Assembly (NCBI RefSeq): GCF_011758765.1
Contig: NZ_JAANOU010000001.1
Coordinates: forward strand, 868,001 to 932,000
Direction of reading: 5' to 3'
Length of the DNA stretch: 64,000 nucleotides
DNA from: Amycolatopsis viridis
GTDB taxonomy: Bacteria > Actinomycetota > Actinomycetes > Mycobacteriales > Pseudonocardiaceae
This document shows, one piece after another, positions 7,752 to 15,932 of the stretch (positions are counted from its first letter, which is position 1; each line of letters begins with the position of its first letter). The notes under the pieces are model-generated. The model searched no databases, had not been told where the DNA came from, and saw only the letters and a program-made list of their open reading frames with translations. A program made the position numbers and the translations under genes.

Positions 7752-8963
7752 ATGGTGAAGGCGATTGTTGGCGGATACGTGGTGCCGGTCGAGGGCGACC
7801 CGGTCGACGGCGGCACGATCCTGATCGAGAACGGCAAGATCACCCAGGTCGGCCCGGACGCGGAGGTCGACGTCCCGGAGGACGCGGAGCTGATCGACGC
7901 CTCCGGCACGTGGGTCCTGCCCGGGTTCGTCGACGCCCACACCCACCTCGGCGTGCACGAGGAGGGTGAGGGCTGGGCGGGCAACGACACCAACGAGATG
8001 ACCGACCCGAACGGCGCGCGTTTCCGGGCGATCGACGGCATCGACCCGTTCGAGATCGGTTTCGACGACGCCCTGTCCGGTGGCGTGACCAGCGTCGTGA
8101 TCAAGCCCGGCTCCGGCAACCCGATCGGCGGGCAGACCGTTGCGGTGAAGACGTGGGGCCGCACGGCACTGGACATGGTGTTCGACGAGGCGGTCAGCGT
8201 GAAGAGCGCGCTCGGCGAGAACCCGAAGCGCGTGTACGGCGACAAGAACCAGACGCCCTCGACGCGGCTCGGGGTCGCCGCCATCATCCGCGAGGCGTTC
8301 ACGAAGGCGCGCAACTACGCCGCCCAGCGCGACCACGCACGGGCGGAGGGCAAGCCGTTCGACGTCGACCTGACGCTGGAAACGCTCGCGAAGGTCCTCG
8401 ACGGCGAGCTCTACTGGGACCAGCACACCCACCGCGCCGACGACATCGTGACCGCGATCCGGCTGGCCGAGGAGTTCGGTTACAAGCTGGTGGTCAACCA
8501 CGGCACCGAGGGGCACCTCATCGCGGACGTGCTCGCGTCGAAGGACGTGCCGGTCATCCTCGGGCCGCTGTTCACCACGCGGTCGAAGGTGGAGCTGCGG
8601 AACCGGACGCTCCGGTCGGCCGGCATCCTGGCCCGCGCCGGGGTGAAGATCGCGATCACCACCGACCACCCGGTGGTGCCGATCAACTTCCTCGTCTACC
8701 AGGCCGCGCTGGCGGTGAAGGACGGGCTCGAGCCCGAGGTCGCGCTGCGGGCGCTGACGGTGAACCCGGCGAGCATGCTGTCGCTGGACGACCGGATCGG
8801 CTCGCTCCGGCCCGGCCTGGACGCCGACATCGTGCTCTGGTCGGGCGACCCGCTGGACGTGATGAACCGCGCGATGCGCGTCTTCGTGCGCGGCCAGGAG
8901 GTCTACCGCTTCGACGACGCCCGCGGCGAGGGCGTGGTAACCCCCCGCCGCTACGCCGAGTAA
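7752..8963 (+). CDS. amidohydrolase, imidazolonepropionase-like
   Basis: 403-residue metal-dependent hydrolase of the amidohydrolase superfamily (TIM barrel). The N-terminal composite sandwich leads into LPGFVDAHTHLG, which supplies the first two metal-binding His. HTHRADD and VNHGTEGHL carry the later His ligands, and ITTDHPVVP the catalytic Asp. The C-terminal LRPGLDADIVLWSGDPLD is the usual closing motif. It is close to the imidazolonepropionase-like group of unknown substrate. TAGCTT (7738-7743) lies 8 nt before the ATG. It converges on an acyl-CoA dehydrogenase across a repeat-filled gap. Confidence 0.88.
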   Translation: MVKAIVGGYVVPVEGDPVDGGTILIENGKITQVGPDAEVDVPEDAELIDASGTWVLPGFVDAHTHLGVHEEGEGWAGNDTNEMTDPNGARFRAIDGIDPFEIGFDDALSGGVTSVVIKPGSGNPIGGQTVAVKTWGRTALDMVFDEAVSVKSALGENPKRVYGDKNQTPSTRLGVAAIIREAFTKARNYAAQRDHARAEGKPFDVDLTLETLAKVLDGELYWDQHTHRADDIVTAIRLAEEFGYKLVVNHGTEGHLIADVLASKDVPVILGPLFTTRSKVELRNRTLRSAGILARAGVKIAITTDHPVVPINFLVYQAALAVKDGLEPEVALRALTVNPASMLSLDDRIGSLRPGLDADIVLWSGDPLDVMNRAMRVFVRGQEVYRFDDARGEGVVTPRRYAE

Positions 8964-8993
8964 CGGGCGCACCCCACCCCCCGGCCACCCACC

Positions 8994-9140
8994 GCCCGCA
9001 CGGGCAAACCCACCGCCCGCACGGGCGAACACGCCGCCCGCGGGGGCGAACACGGCGCCCGCGGGGGCAAACACGGCGCCCGCGAGGGCGAACACGCCGC
9101 CCGCACGGGCAAACACGCCGCCCGCACGGGCAAACACGGC
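8994..9140. repeat. seven tandem 21-bp repeats (left arm of inverted array)
   Basis: Seven units of exactly 21 bp begin at 8994, 9015, 9036, 9057, 9078, 9099 and 9120. The consensus is close to GCCCGCACGGGCAAACAC plus a GCC/GGC joint. Each unit contains its own small palindrome GCCCG-n2-CGGGC. The array fills the gap between the convergent amidohydrolase and acyl-CoA dehydrogenase genes. Because 21 is divisible by 3, all frames stay open, but the resulting heptapeptide repeats are not considered a protein. Confidence 0.85.
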
Positions 9141-9147
9141 GAGGGGG

Positions 9148-9252
9148 GCGTGTTTGCTGCTCCGGGCGGCGTGTTGGTCGCTCCGGGCGGTGGGTTGGCT
9201 GCTCGTGGCGGTGGGTTGGCCGCTCCGGGTGGTGGGTTGGCTGGTGCGGGAC
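9148..9252. repeat. five tandem 21-bp repeats in opposite orientation (right arm)
   Basis: Five further 21-bp units start at 9148, 9169, 9190, 9211 and 9232, with a pattern such as GCGTGTTTGCTGCTCCGGGC. Their reverse complement matches the left-arm unit, sharing CGCCCG at one end and GCAAACACGC at the other. The two arrays therefore form an inverted arrangement around 9141-9147. The right-arm units lose similarity progressively toward 9252. A GC-rich stretch of 65 bp follows before the next stop codon. Confidence 0.75.
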
Positions 9253-9317
9253 GGGGGCGGCGGTCCGGCCGGTACCGGGGTGGCCCCGCCCCGCCCCGCC
9301 CGGCCGCCGCGGGTGGG

Positions 9318-10454
9318 TCAGGCCCGCTTCAGGTGGCGGGCGATGACCATGCGCTGGATCTGGTTCGTGCCCTCGAAGATCTGCGGCACCTTCGCCTCGC
9401 GCATGTACCGCTCCACCGGGAAGTCGCGCGTGTAGCCGGCGCCGCCGAGGACCTGGACGGCGTCCGTGGTCACCTTCATCGCCGCGTCCGTCGCGACGAG
9501 CTTGGCCACCGAGGCGGCCCGGCCGAACGGCATGCCGCGGTCCCGGCGCCGGGCCGCGTCGAGATACGTCGCGCGTGCCGAGTCGACGGCGGCGGCCATG
9601 TCGGCGAGCAGGAACTCGAGCCCCTGGAAGTCGATGATCGGCTTGCCGAACTGCGTGCGTCCCTTGGCGTACGAGACCGCCTCGTCGAGCGCCGCCTGCG
9701 CCAGACCGACGGCGCACGCGGCGATCCCGAGCCGGCCGGAGTCCAAAGAGGACAGCGCGATGCGCATGCCGGCCCCGGCCGGTCCGATGAGCCGGTCCGC
9801 GTCCACCCGGGCGTCGGAGAAGATCACCTGCGCGGTGGTCGACCCGGTCAGGCCCATCTTCCGCTCCGGTGGCGCCGCGGACAGCCCCGGGGTGCGGCCG
9901 TCCACCAGCAGGCAGGAGATCTCGTCGTCGCCCGTGCGGACCATCGTCGTGTAGAAGTCCGCCTGCCCGCCGTGCGTGATCCACGCCTTCGTGCCGTTGA
10001 CGACGTACGCGTCACCGTCCAGCCGGGCTCGCGTGGACAGCGACGCCGCGTCCGACCCGGCGTGCGACTCCGACAGCGCGTACGCGCCCAGCAGCTGCCC
10101 CTCGAGCATGCCCGGCAGCCAGCGGTCGCGCTGCTCGTCCGTGCCGTGGTGGGCCAGCGCGTAGCAGGCCATGATGTGCGTCGACAAGCCGATGCCGATC
10201 GACATCCACGCGCCCGCGATCTCCTCCAGGACCTGCAGGTACACCTCGTAGGGCACCTCGCCGCCGCCCCAGCGCTCGGAGTACGGCAGCCCGAGCAGGC
10301 CGGACTTGCCGAGCAGCCGGAACTGCTCCCGCGGGAAGCGCTCGGCCTCCTCGTACTCGGCGGCGAGCGGCTTGAGCTCGTCGCGGGCCAGTTCCTTCGC
10401 CAGCGTGAGCAGATCCGCGTACTCGCGGTCGGGGAGTAGGCGGTCGACCGGCAT
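9318..10454 (-). CDS. acyl-CoA dehydrogenase
   Basis: 378-residue FAD enzyme that introduces the alpha-beta double bond in acyl-CoA thioesters and passes electrons to electron transfer flavoprotein. Family signatures are YALSESHAGSDAAS near the FAD/substrate site, WITHGGQADFY, and the C-terminal QIFEGTNQIQRMVIARHL, whose Glu is the catalytic base seen in short-chain enzymes. The ATG is preceded by GGAGG. A TetR gene is divergent, with an inverted repeat in between, which suggests local control by an acyl-CoA-like ligand. Confidence 0.92.
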   Translation of the reverse strand: MPVDRLLPDREYADLLTLAKELARDELKPLAAEYEEAERFPREQFRLLGKSGLLGLPYSERWGGGEVPYEVYLQVLEEIAGAWMSIGIGLSTHIMACYALAHHGTDEQRDRWLPGMLEGQLLGAYALSESHAGSDAASLSTRARLDGDAYVVNGTKAWITHGGQADFYTTMVRTGDDEISCLLVDGRTPGLSAAPPERKMGLTGSTTAQVIFSDARVDADRLIGPAGAGMRIALSSLDSGRLGIAACAVGLAQAALDEAVSYAKGRTQFGKPIIDFQGLEFLLADMAAAVDSARATYLDAARRRDRGMPFGRAASVAKLVATDAAMKVTTDAVQVLGGAGYTRDFPVERYMREAKVPQIFEGTNQIQRMVIARHLKRA

Positions 10455-10468
10455 AGTTGCCTCCGTGT

Positions 10469-10484
10469 GTACTCAAAGCAGTAC
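10469..10484. promoter_or_regulatory. GTACT-N6-AGTAC inverted repeat between acyl-CoA dehydrogenase and TetR
   Basis: Perfect 5-bp arms GTACT and AGTAC around CAAAGC lie in the 68-bp divergent promoter; a third AGTAC follows at 10500-10504. This is a plausible operator for the adjacent TetR protein, controlling both directions. The arms are short, so confidence is moderate. Confidence 0.45.
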
Positions 10485-10522
10485 TCTGTAATCATGCTCA
10501 GTACAGCACATACGGTGGGCTG

Positions 10523-11128
10523 ATGACCAGTCGCGAGGCGCTCCGGCCCCCGGGCGGCAAGACGCTGACCGCCCGGCAGCGCGCGCTGCTCGCCGAGCTG
10601 GAGGAGTTGTTCCTGGTCGAGGGCTTCGTCCACTTCACGCTCGACGACCTGGCGGCGAAGACGCACTGCTCGAAGTCGACGCTGTACGCGCTCGCGCCGA
10701 GCAAGGAGCAGCTCGCCGTCCGCGTGGTGCTGCACTACTTCAAGAGCTCCGCCGACCTGCTCGACGAGCGGATCGCCGGCATCGAGGACGCGCGCGAGAT
10801 CATCGGCGTCTACCTGACCGGGATCGCCGAGTGCCTGAACCGGGCGTCCGTCGCGTTCATGCGGGACATCAGCGACTTCGCCCCGGCCCGCGCGGCCTAC
10901 GAGCTGAACAGCCGGGCCGCGGCGGCGAAGATCCGGTCGTTCATCGCCAAGGGCGTCGCGGACGGGGTGTTCCGCGAGGTGCACGCGACGCTCATCGCCG
11001 AGATGGCCACGGTGCTCGTCGAGGCCATCCAGACCGGTGTGGTCGGTTCCCGGGCCGGGGTGTCGGACGCGGAGGCGTTCACGGCGCTGTCCGAGTTGCT
11101 CCTCGGCGGGCTAGCATCTCGCCCGTGA
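10523..11128 (+). CDS. TetR-family transcriptional regulator
   Basis: 201-residue repressor. The N-terminal DNA-binding domain shows LVEGFVHFTLDDLAAKTHCS and KSTLYALAPSKEQL, the recognition helix and following helix. The C-terminal domain is alpha-helical, as expected for ligand binding. The frame is open upstream to 10457, but those residues are encoded across the operator region; ATG 10523 with a GGTGGG site 2 nt upstream is preferred. It is divergent from the acyl-CoA dehydrogenase and overlaps the start of the PfkB kinase by GTGA, so the kinase may be co-expressed. Confidence 0.85.
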   Translation: MTSREALRPPGGKTLTARQRALLAELEELFLVEGFVHFTLDDLAAKTHCSKSTLYALAPSKEQLAVRVVLHYFKSSADLLDERIAGIEDAREIIGVYLTGIAECLNRASVAFMRDISDFAPARAAYELNSRAAAAKIRSFIAKGVADGVFREVHATLIAEMATVLVEAIQTGVVGSRAGVSDAEAFTALSELLLGGLASRP

Positions 11129-12069
11129 TCGTGGTGGGTGGCGAGGCGCTGGTCGACCTGGTGCCGGGTGCCGAGAAGACGAACGACGGGCTGACGTCCC
11201 TGGTGCCGCGCCTCGGCGGCGGCCCGTACAACGTCGCCCTCGCAGCGGGGCGGCTCGGCACGCCGACCGCGTTCCTGTCCCGGATCTCGGCCGACCGCTT
11301 CGGGCAGGCGCTGCGGGATCGGCTCCTGGCGTCGAACGTCGACATATCGATGGTGCAGGACGGTCCGGAGAACACCACCCTCGCCGTCGTCGCCCTCGCG
11401 CCGAACGGGTCCGCGAGCTACACCTTCTACACCGAGGGCACGGCCGACCGGCTGGTCGCCGACCCCGGTCCGCTGCCCGCGGACGTCTCCGTGCTGTGCC
11501 TGGGCACCCTTGGCATGGTCCTGGAGCCCGGCGCGTCCACCTACGAGACGGTGCTGCGGCGCGAGGCCGCCCGCGGCGTGCTGACCGCGCTCGACCCGAA
11601 CATCCGCGCGGACCTCATCGCCGATGCCGACGCCTATCGCAGCCGGTTCGCCTCCTGGCTGCCCGACGTGCGCCTGCTCAAGCTGTCCGACGACGACGGC
11701 GAATGGCTCGCCGGGCCGGCCGGACTGGACGCGGCGGTCAAGTCGTGGCTGGACGCCGGGGTGGAGGCGGTGGTGGTGACCCGCGGCGGCGACGGCCTGG
11801 TCGTCCACACCGGATCCGTGACCGTTCCGGTACCGTCCGCGCCCGCCCGCCTGGTCGACACGATCGGCGCGGGGGACACCGTGCAGGGAGCCCTGCTGTC
11901 GTGGCTGCACGACCGGAATGTGGGGGCGCTCACCGATCTGAGTGAGGCCGACTGGCGCGAAGTCTTGACTTTCGCGGCCCGGGCGGCGTCCATCACGGTG
12001 TCCCGGAGCGGCGCGGAACCGCCGACCGCGGCCGAGATGTGTGAACCTGATCCCAACGGTTTGCTCTAG
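11125..12069 (+). CDS. PfkB-family carbohydrate kinase (fructokinase-like)
   Basis: 314-residue ribokinase-fold sugar kinase. The N-terminal GGEALVDLVPG and LGGGPYNVA motifs form the sugar site. DTIGAGDTVQGALL near the C-terminus holds the anion hole and catalytic Asp of the PfkB signature 2. The pattern is nearest to fructokinases, but sugar specificity is not certain. The GTG overlaps the TetR stop (GTGA), and a TAGCAT box 7 nt upstream (11112-11117) would also allow an independent leaderless transcript. The gap after it leads to gltA. Confidence 0.87.
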   Translation: MIVVGGEALVDLVPGAEKTNDGLTSLVPRLGGGPYNVALAAGRLGTPTAFLSRISADRFGQALRDRLLASNVDISMVQDGPENTTLAVVALAPNGSASYTFYTEGTADRLVADPGPLPADVSVLCLGTLGMVLEPGASTYETVLRREAARGVLTALDPNIRADLIADADAYRSRFASWLPDVRLLKLSDDDGEWLAGPAGLDAAVKSWLDAGVEAVVVTRGGDGLVVHTGSVTVPVPSAPARLVDTIGAGDTVQGALLSWLHDRNVGALTDLSEADWREVLTFAARAASITVSRSGAEPPTAAEMCEPDPNGLL

Positions 12070-12237
12070 GTAACACAATGGCTGCGCGAAGGGCCACTGT
12101 TCGACTAGCGTATTGGGGGAATTCATACCCCAGCGGGGCGGTGTGCGCGGACTTTTTCCGGTCACGCGCGATCAGAAAGCTGCCTGTGTGACCTGCAGGA
12201 GCTACCGGCCCGTGTGACCGTGAGAGGGACGACCTGC

Positions 12238-13548
12238 ATGTCCGACGCGACTGCGGCGACCGGTGGCGGCACCGTATCGCTGCGCCTACCGACTGGCGAG
12301 CACGAGCTGAAGGTTGTCAATGCCGTCGAGGGTGCTCCCGGCATCGAGCTGGGGAAGCTGCTGGCGTCGACCGGGTACATCACCTACGACCCGGGGTTCG
12401 TCAACACCGGGTCGTGTTCCTCGGCCATCACCTACATCGACGGTGACGCCGGGATCCTGCGGTATCGCGGCTACCCGATCGAGCAGCTGGCCGAGCGTTC
12501 CAGCTTCCTCGAGGTGTCCTACCTGCTGATCTACGGCAACCTGCCGACGCAGGCCCAGCTGGACGACTTCACCCAGAAGATCAGCAGGCACACCCTGCTG
12601 CACGAGGACCTCAAGCGCTTCTTCGACGGCTTCCCGCGTGACGCGCACCCGATGCCGGTGCTGTCCTCCGCGGTGTCCGCGCTGTCCACCTTCTACCAGG
12701 ACTCGCTCAACCCGTTCGACGAGCCGAACGTCGAGCTGTCCACCGTCCGGTTGCTGGCCAAGGTGCCGACCCTGGCGGCCTACGCCTACAAGAAGTCCGT
12801 CGGCCAGCCGTTCCTGTACCCGGACAACTCGCTGGGCCTGGTGGAGAACTTCCTGCGGATGACGTTCGGCCTGCCCGCCGAGCCGTACGAGGTCGACCCC
12901 GAGGTCGCCAAGGCCCTCGATCTGCTGTTCATCCTGCACGCCGATCACGAGCAGAACTGCTCCACGTCGACGGTGCGCCTGGTCGGCTCGTCCGAGGCGA
13001 ACCTGTTCGCCAGCATCTCGGCCGGCATCATGGCGCTGTTCGGCCCGCTGCACGGCGGTGCGAACAGCGCGGTGCTGGAGATGCTGAACGGCATCAAGGC
13101 CGACGGTGGCGACGTGGCGAACTTCGTCAACCGGGTCAAGAACAAGGAAAAGGGCGTCCGCCTGATGGGCTTCGGCCACCGGGTGTACAAGAACTACGAC
13201 CCGCGCGCCAAGATCATCAAGCGCACCGCGGACCAGATCCTGGGCAAGCTCGCGCCGAACGACGAGCTGCTGGACATCGCGAAGCGCCTCGAGGAGACCG
13301 CGCTCTCGGACGACTACTTCGTCGAGCGCAAGCTGTACCCGAACGTCGACTTCTACACCGGTCTCATCTACCGGGCGCTCGGGTTCCCGACGCAGTTCTT
13401 CACGGTGCTGTTCGCGCTGGGCCGGCTGCCCGGCTGGATCGCGCACTGGCGCGAGATGATCAACGACCCGCAGACCAAGATCGGCCGTCCCCGGCAGATC
13501 TACGTCGGCGAAAAGGAGCGCGAGTACACCGCGATCTCCGAGCGCTGA
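12238..13548 (+). CDS. gltA: citrate synthase, type II
   Basis: 436-residue hexameric-type citrate synthase, entry point of the TCA cycle. The catalytic motifs are all visible: LHADHEQNCS with the first His, GPLHGGAN with the second His, GFGHRVYK with the substrate Arg, and NVDFYTG with the catalytic Asp. Its length matches the NADH-sensitive type II enzymes, unlike the shorter enzyme at the left edge. ATG 12238 has AGAGGG 9 nt upstream. A 168-bp leader precedes it, and a strong intrinsic terminator follows. Confidence 0.96.
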   Translation: MSDATAATGGGTVSLRLPTGEHELKVVNAVEGAPGIELGKLLASTGYITYDPGFVNTGSCSSAITYIDGDAGILRYRGYPIEQLAERSSFLEVSYLLIYGNLPTQAQLDDFTQKISRHTLLHEDLKRFFDGFPRDAHPMPVLSSAVSALSTFYQDSLNPFDEPNVELSTVRLLAKVPTLAAYAYKKSVGQPFLYPDNSLGLVENFLRMTFGLPAEPYEVDPEVAKALDLLFILHADHEQNCSTSTVRLVGSSEANLFASISAGIMALFGPLHGGANSAVLEMLNGIKADGGDVANFVNRVKNKEKGVRLMGFGHRVYKNYDPRAKIIKRTADQILGKLAPNDELLDIAKRLEETALSDDYFVERKLYPNVDFYTGLIYRALGFPTQFFTVLFALGRLPGWIAHWREMINDPQTKIGRPRQIYVGEKEREYTAISER

Positions 13549-13559
13549 GATCTTTCCGG

Positions 13560-13594
13560 CGGCGCGTCCCGGCTCGGGACGCGCCGTCTTTTTT
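13560..13594 (+). terminator. intrinsic terminator of gltA
   Basis: A perfect 11-bp stem, CGGCGCGTCCC with GGGACGCGCCG around a GGCTC loop, is followed directly by TCTTTTTT. This is a textbook rho-independent terminator, 11 bp after the gltA stop. Confidence 0.93.
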
Positions 13595-13678
13595 GTGCGT
13601 TCTTCCGGTTGCGCGGGAAATGGCGGAATGCGCCCGCGAGCCGAGCCGGATGGCGGGGCATCGCCTACAGTCGGAGGC

Positions 13679-15013
13679 GTGGGTACCGCCTTGTTATGGT
13701 TCCGGCGCGATTTGCGGCTCGCCGACCTGCCGGCGCTGGCCTGCGCGGCCGAGCGCGCCTCCCGGGTCCTGGCGCTGTACGTGCTCGACGACGCCCTGCT
13801 GAGGCCCGCCGGTGAGCCGCGGCGGGCGTTCCTGCACGGCTGTCTGGAGGCGCTCGCCGGGAGCCTGGACGGACGGCTTCTGGTGGTGCACGGCGACCCG
13901 GTGCGCGAGGTGCCCCGGGTGGCGCACTCGATCGGCGCGGGCAGCGTGCACGTCAGCACCGACACCGGCCCCTACGGGCGCCGCCGGGACCGTGCGGTCG
14001 CCGCGGCACTCGATGGCGTCGACTGGGTCGAGTGCGGTTCGCCCTACGCGGTGACCCCGGGCCGTCTCACGAAACCGGACGGGCAGCCGTACCGGGTGTT
14101 CAGCCCCTTCTACCGGGCTTGGCGCCGGCACGGCTGGCCGGCACCCGCTCCTTCGTCCACAGTGGATTGGATCGAGCCGGAGGAGCCCTTTTCGCTGCCC
14201 CCGGCTCCCGATCCGGGGCCGATGTCGCTGCCGCGCCCGGGCGAAGCCGCTGCTCAGGAGATCTGGCGGTCCTTCGTGGAGAGCGGTCTCGACGGCTACG
14301 CCGCCGGCCGTGACCGGCCCGACCGGCCGGCCACCACCCGGTTGTCCCCGTACCTGCGCTGGGGTTGTCTCCACCCCCGCACGATGCTCGCCGACCTCGG
14401 CAGCCGGCGCGGGGCGGACGCCGAGTCGCTGCGCAGCGAACTGGCCTGGCGCGAGTTCTACGCGGACGTGCTGTACCACCGCCCGGAGACCGCGCGGCAG
14501 AACTACGACCGCCGCTTCGACCGGCTGGAGTACGACACCGACCAGGACGCCTTCGACCGCTGGCGCACGGGCCGCACCGGCTACCCGATCGTCGACGCCG
14601 GCATGCGCCAGCTGCTCGCCGAGGGATGGATGCACAACCGGGTGCGGATGATCGTGGCGAGCTTCCTGGTCAAGGACCTGCACCTGCCGTGGTGGCTCGG
14701 CGCGCGCCACTTCATGCGCCACCTCGTCGACGGGGATCTCGCGTCCAACCAGCTGAACTGGCAGTGGGTGGCCGGGACCGGCACCGATCCCGCGCCCTTC
14801 TTCCGGATCTTCAACCCGACCACGCAGGGCGAGAAGTTCGACCCCGATGGGGACTACGTCCGCCGGTACGTGCCCGAGCTGCGGGAGATCCCGGGCAAGG
14901 CGGTGCACCAGCCGTGGAAACTGCCGCGGCTGCCGACGGGCTACCCCCGCCCGATCGTCGACCACGCACACGAACGCACGGTGGCGCTGGACCGCTACAA
15001 CGCGATCAGTTGA
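13679..15013 (+). CDS. phr: deoxyribodipyrimidine photo-lyase (class I)
   Basis: 444-residue flavoprotein that repairs UV cyclobutane pyrimidine dimers using light. The N-terminal Rossmann antenna domain starts ALLWFRRDLRLADLPAL. The C-terminal FAD domain has TRLSPYLRWGCLHPR, WREFYADVLYHRP, GMRQLLAEGWMHNRVRM and LNWQWVAGTGTDPAPFFRIFNP, which line FAD and the dimer pocket. The GTG start lies 7 nt after a TACAGT -10 box (13666-13671), a leaderless layout. GGAGG is only 1 nt from the GTG and is unlikely to act as a ribosome site. Confidence 0.93.
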   Translation: MGTALLWFRRDLRLADLPALACAAERASRVLALYVLDDALLRPAGEPRRAFLHGCLEALAGSLDGRLLVVHGDPVREVPRVAHSIGAGSVHVSTDTGPYGRRRDRAVAAALDGVDWVECGSPYAVTPGRLTKPDGQPYRVFSPFYRAWRRHGWPAPAPSSTVDWIEPEEPFSLPPAPDPGPMSLPRPGEAAAQEIWRSFVESGLDGYAAGRDRPDRPATTRLSPYLRWGCLHPRTMLADLGSRRGADAESLRSELAWREFYADVLYHRPETARQNYDRRFDRLEYDTDQDAFDRWRTGRTGYPIVDAGMRQLLAEGWMHNRVRMIVASFLVKDLHLPWWLGARHFMRHLVDGDLASNQLNWQWVAGTGTDPAPFFRIFNPTTQGEKFDPDGDYVRRYVPELREIPGKAVHQPWKLPRLPTGYPRPIVDHAHERTVALDRYNAIS

Positions 15014-15014
15014 G

Positions 15015-15048
15015 CGCCGCGCGCGTCCCATGTGGACGGTGCGCGGCG
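15015..15048. terminator. bidirectional hairpin terminator between phr and TetR
   Basis: Arms CGCCGCGC and GCGCGGCG enclose an inner GTCC/GGAC pair. The hairpin begins one base after the phr stop and ends 8 bp before the stop of the convergent TetR gene. There is no T-tract, as is usual for high-GC actinobacterial terminators. Confidence 0.6.
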
Positions 15049-15056
15049 TGCCGGGA

Positions 15057-15710
15057 TCACAGTGGCCGCAGGGCCGCGTTGAGGTGGTGCGCGAGTTCCC
15101 CCAGCAGCGATTCGGTTGTGACGTCCGTGGTCGCGGCCCGCAGCGACAGCACGAACGACTGCACCACGAGCAGCACCGAACGCGCCTGCGCGGCTGTCGA
15201 CCCGCGCCGGATCGAGCCGTCCCGGTGGCCGGCCTCCAGCAGCGCGACGATGAACTTCTCGCCGAGCCGCTGGGTGCCGCCGAGCCGTCCGAGCACGTAT
15301 GGCACGACGACCTCGGTATCCACGTCGAGGATCGTCCGCATCAGCGCGTCGCCGTTCAGCAGCTGCACCGCGGCCACCGCGCTGCGGACCAGGCGCGTCC
15401 GGGCGGTCGGGGCGTCCGCCCCGCTCACCGTGGCCTGGTGCAGCAGCGCGCCGAACTCGCGGGTCATCAGCGCCGACAGCACGCTGCGCACATCGGGGAA
15501 GCGCCGGTAGAGCGTCATCCGGCTGACCTTCGCCGTGCGCGCGATCTCGGCCAGCGTGGTTCGCCGGAGCCCGCTGGCCAGGACGCACCGCCGCGCGGCG
15601 TCGAGCAGCACGTCGTCGGATACGCGGGCGGCCGTGGGACGGCCGCGGGCGTTCGCGAGCGCACTGGCGGGCCGGGCCTGCCCGATCATCGCGTGACCTT
15701 CATCGTCCAT
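15057..15710 (-). CDS. TetR-family transcriptional regulator
   Basis: About 217 residues. The DNA-binding domain contains GLRRTTLAEIARTAKVSRMTLYRRFPDV, with the helix-turn-helix centred on LAEIARTAKVS. The C-terminal domain is helical and variable. ATG 15710 is chosen; GTG 15719 would add three residues and neither has a good ribosome site. It converges on the photolyase gene and has no adjacent gene on its own strand upstream, so its targets are not obvious. About 210 bp of apparently non-coding DNA separates it from the peptidase gene. Confidence 0.82.
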   Translation of the reverse strand: MDDEGHAMIGQARPASALANARGRPTAARVSDDVLLDAARRCVLASGLRRTTLAEIARTAKVSRMTLYRRFPDVRSVLSALMTREFGALLHQATVSGADAPTARTRLVRSAVAAVQLLNGDALMRTILDVDTEVVVPYVLGRLGGTQRLGEKFIVALLEAGHRDGSIRRGSTAAQARSVLLVVQSFVLSLRAATTDVTTESLLGELAHHLNAALRPL

Positions 15711-15932
15711 AGGTTGCACTGGAGCCCGTTGCCGCCATCGTTGACCACCATGCCTCGTGGTTGTCTACCCCCATCGGTACCGAGAGTATCGAGAAATGTG
15801 CCCTGAGGTGCGGTGTGCTTCGCCGCCCGACGGGATCAGACGATCTCGATCGAGGTCAGCGGCCTGACCCGAACGGGTTCACCAGTTACCAGTTGCGGAG
15901 GATTGGCCTCATTGGCCCCTTCCGCCGGTCCG

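Noticed and set aside
8994-9252. 21-bp repeats as a CRISPR array or as a heptapeptide-repeat protein
   Set aside because: The units are contiguous without spacers, and the repeat frames are open only because 21 is divisible by three.
15720-15932. Possible small gene between TetR and the C39 peptidase
   Set aside because: No frame has a ribosome site or plausible composition; it is treated as non-coding.
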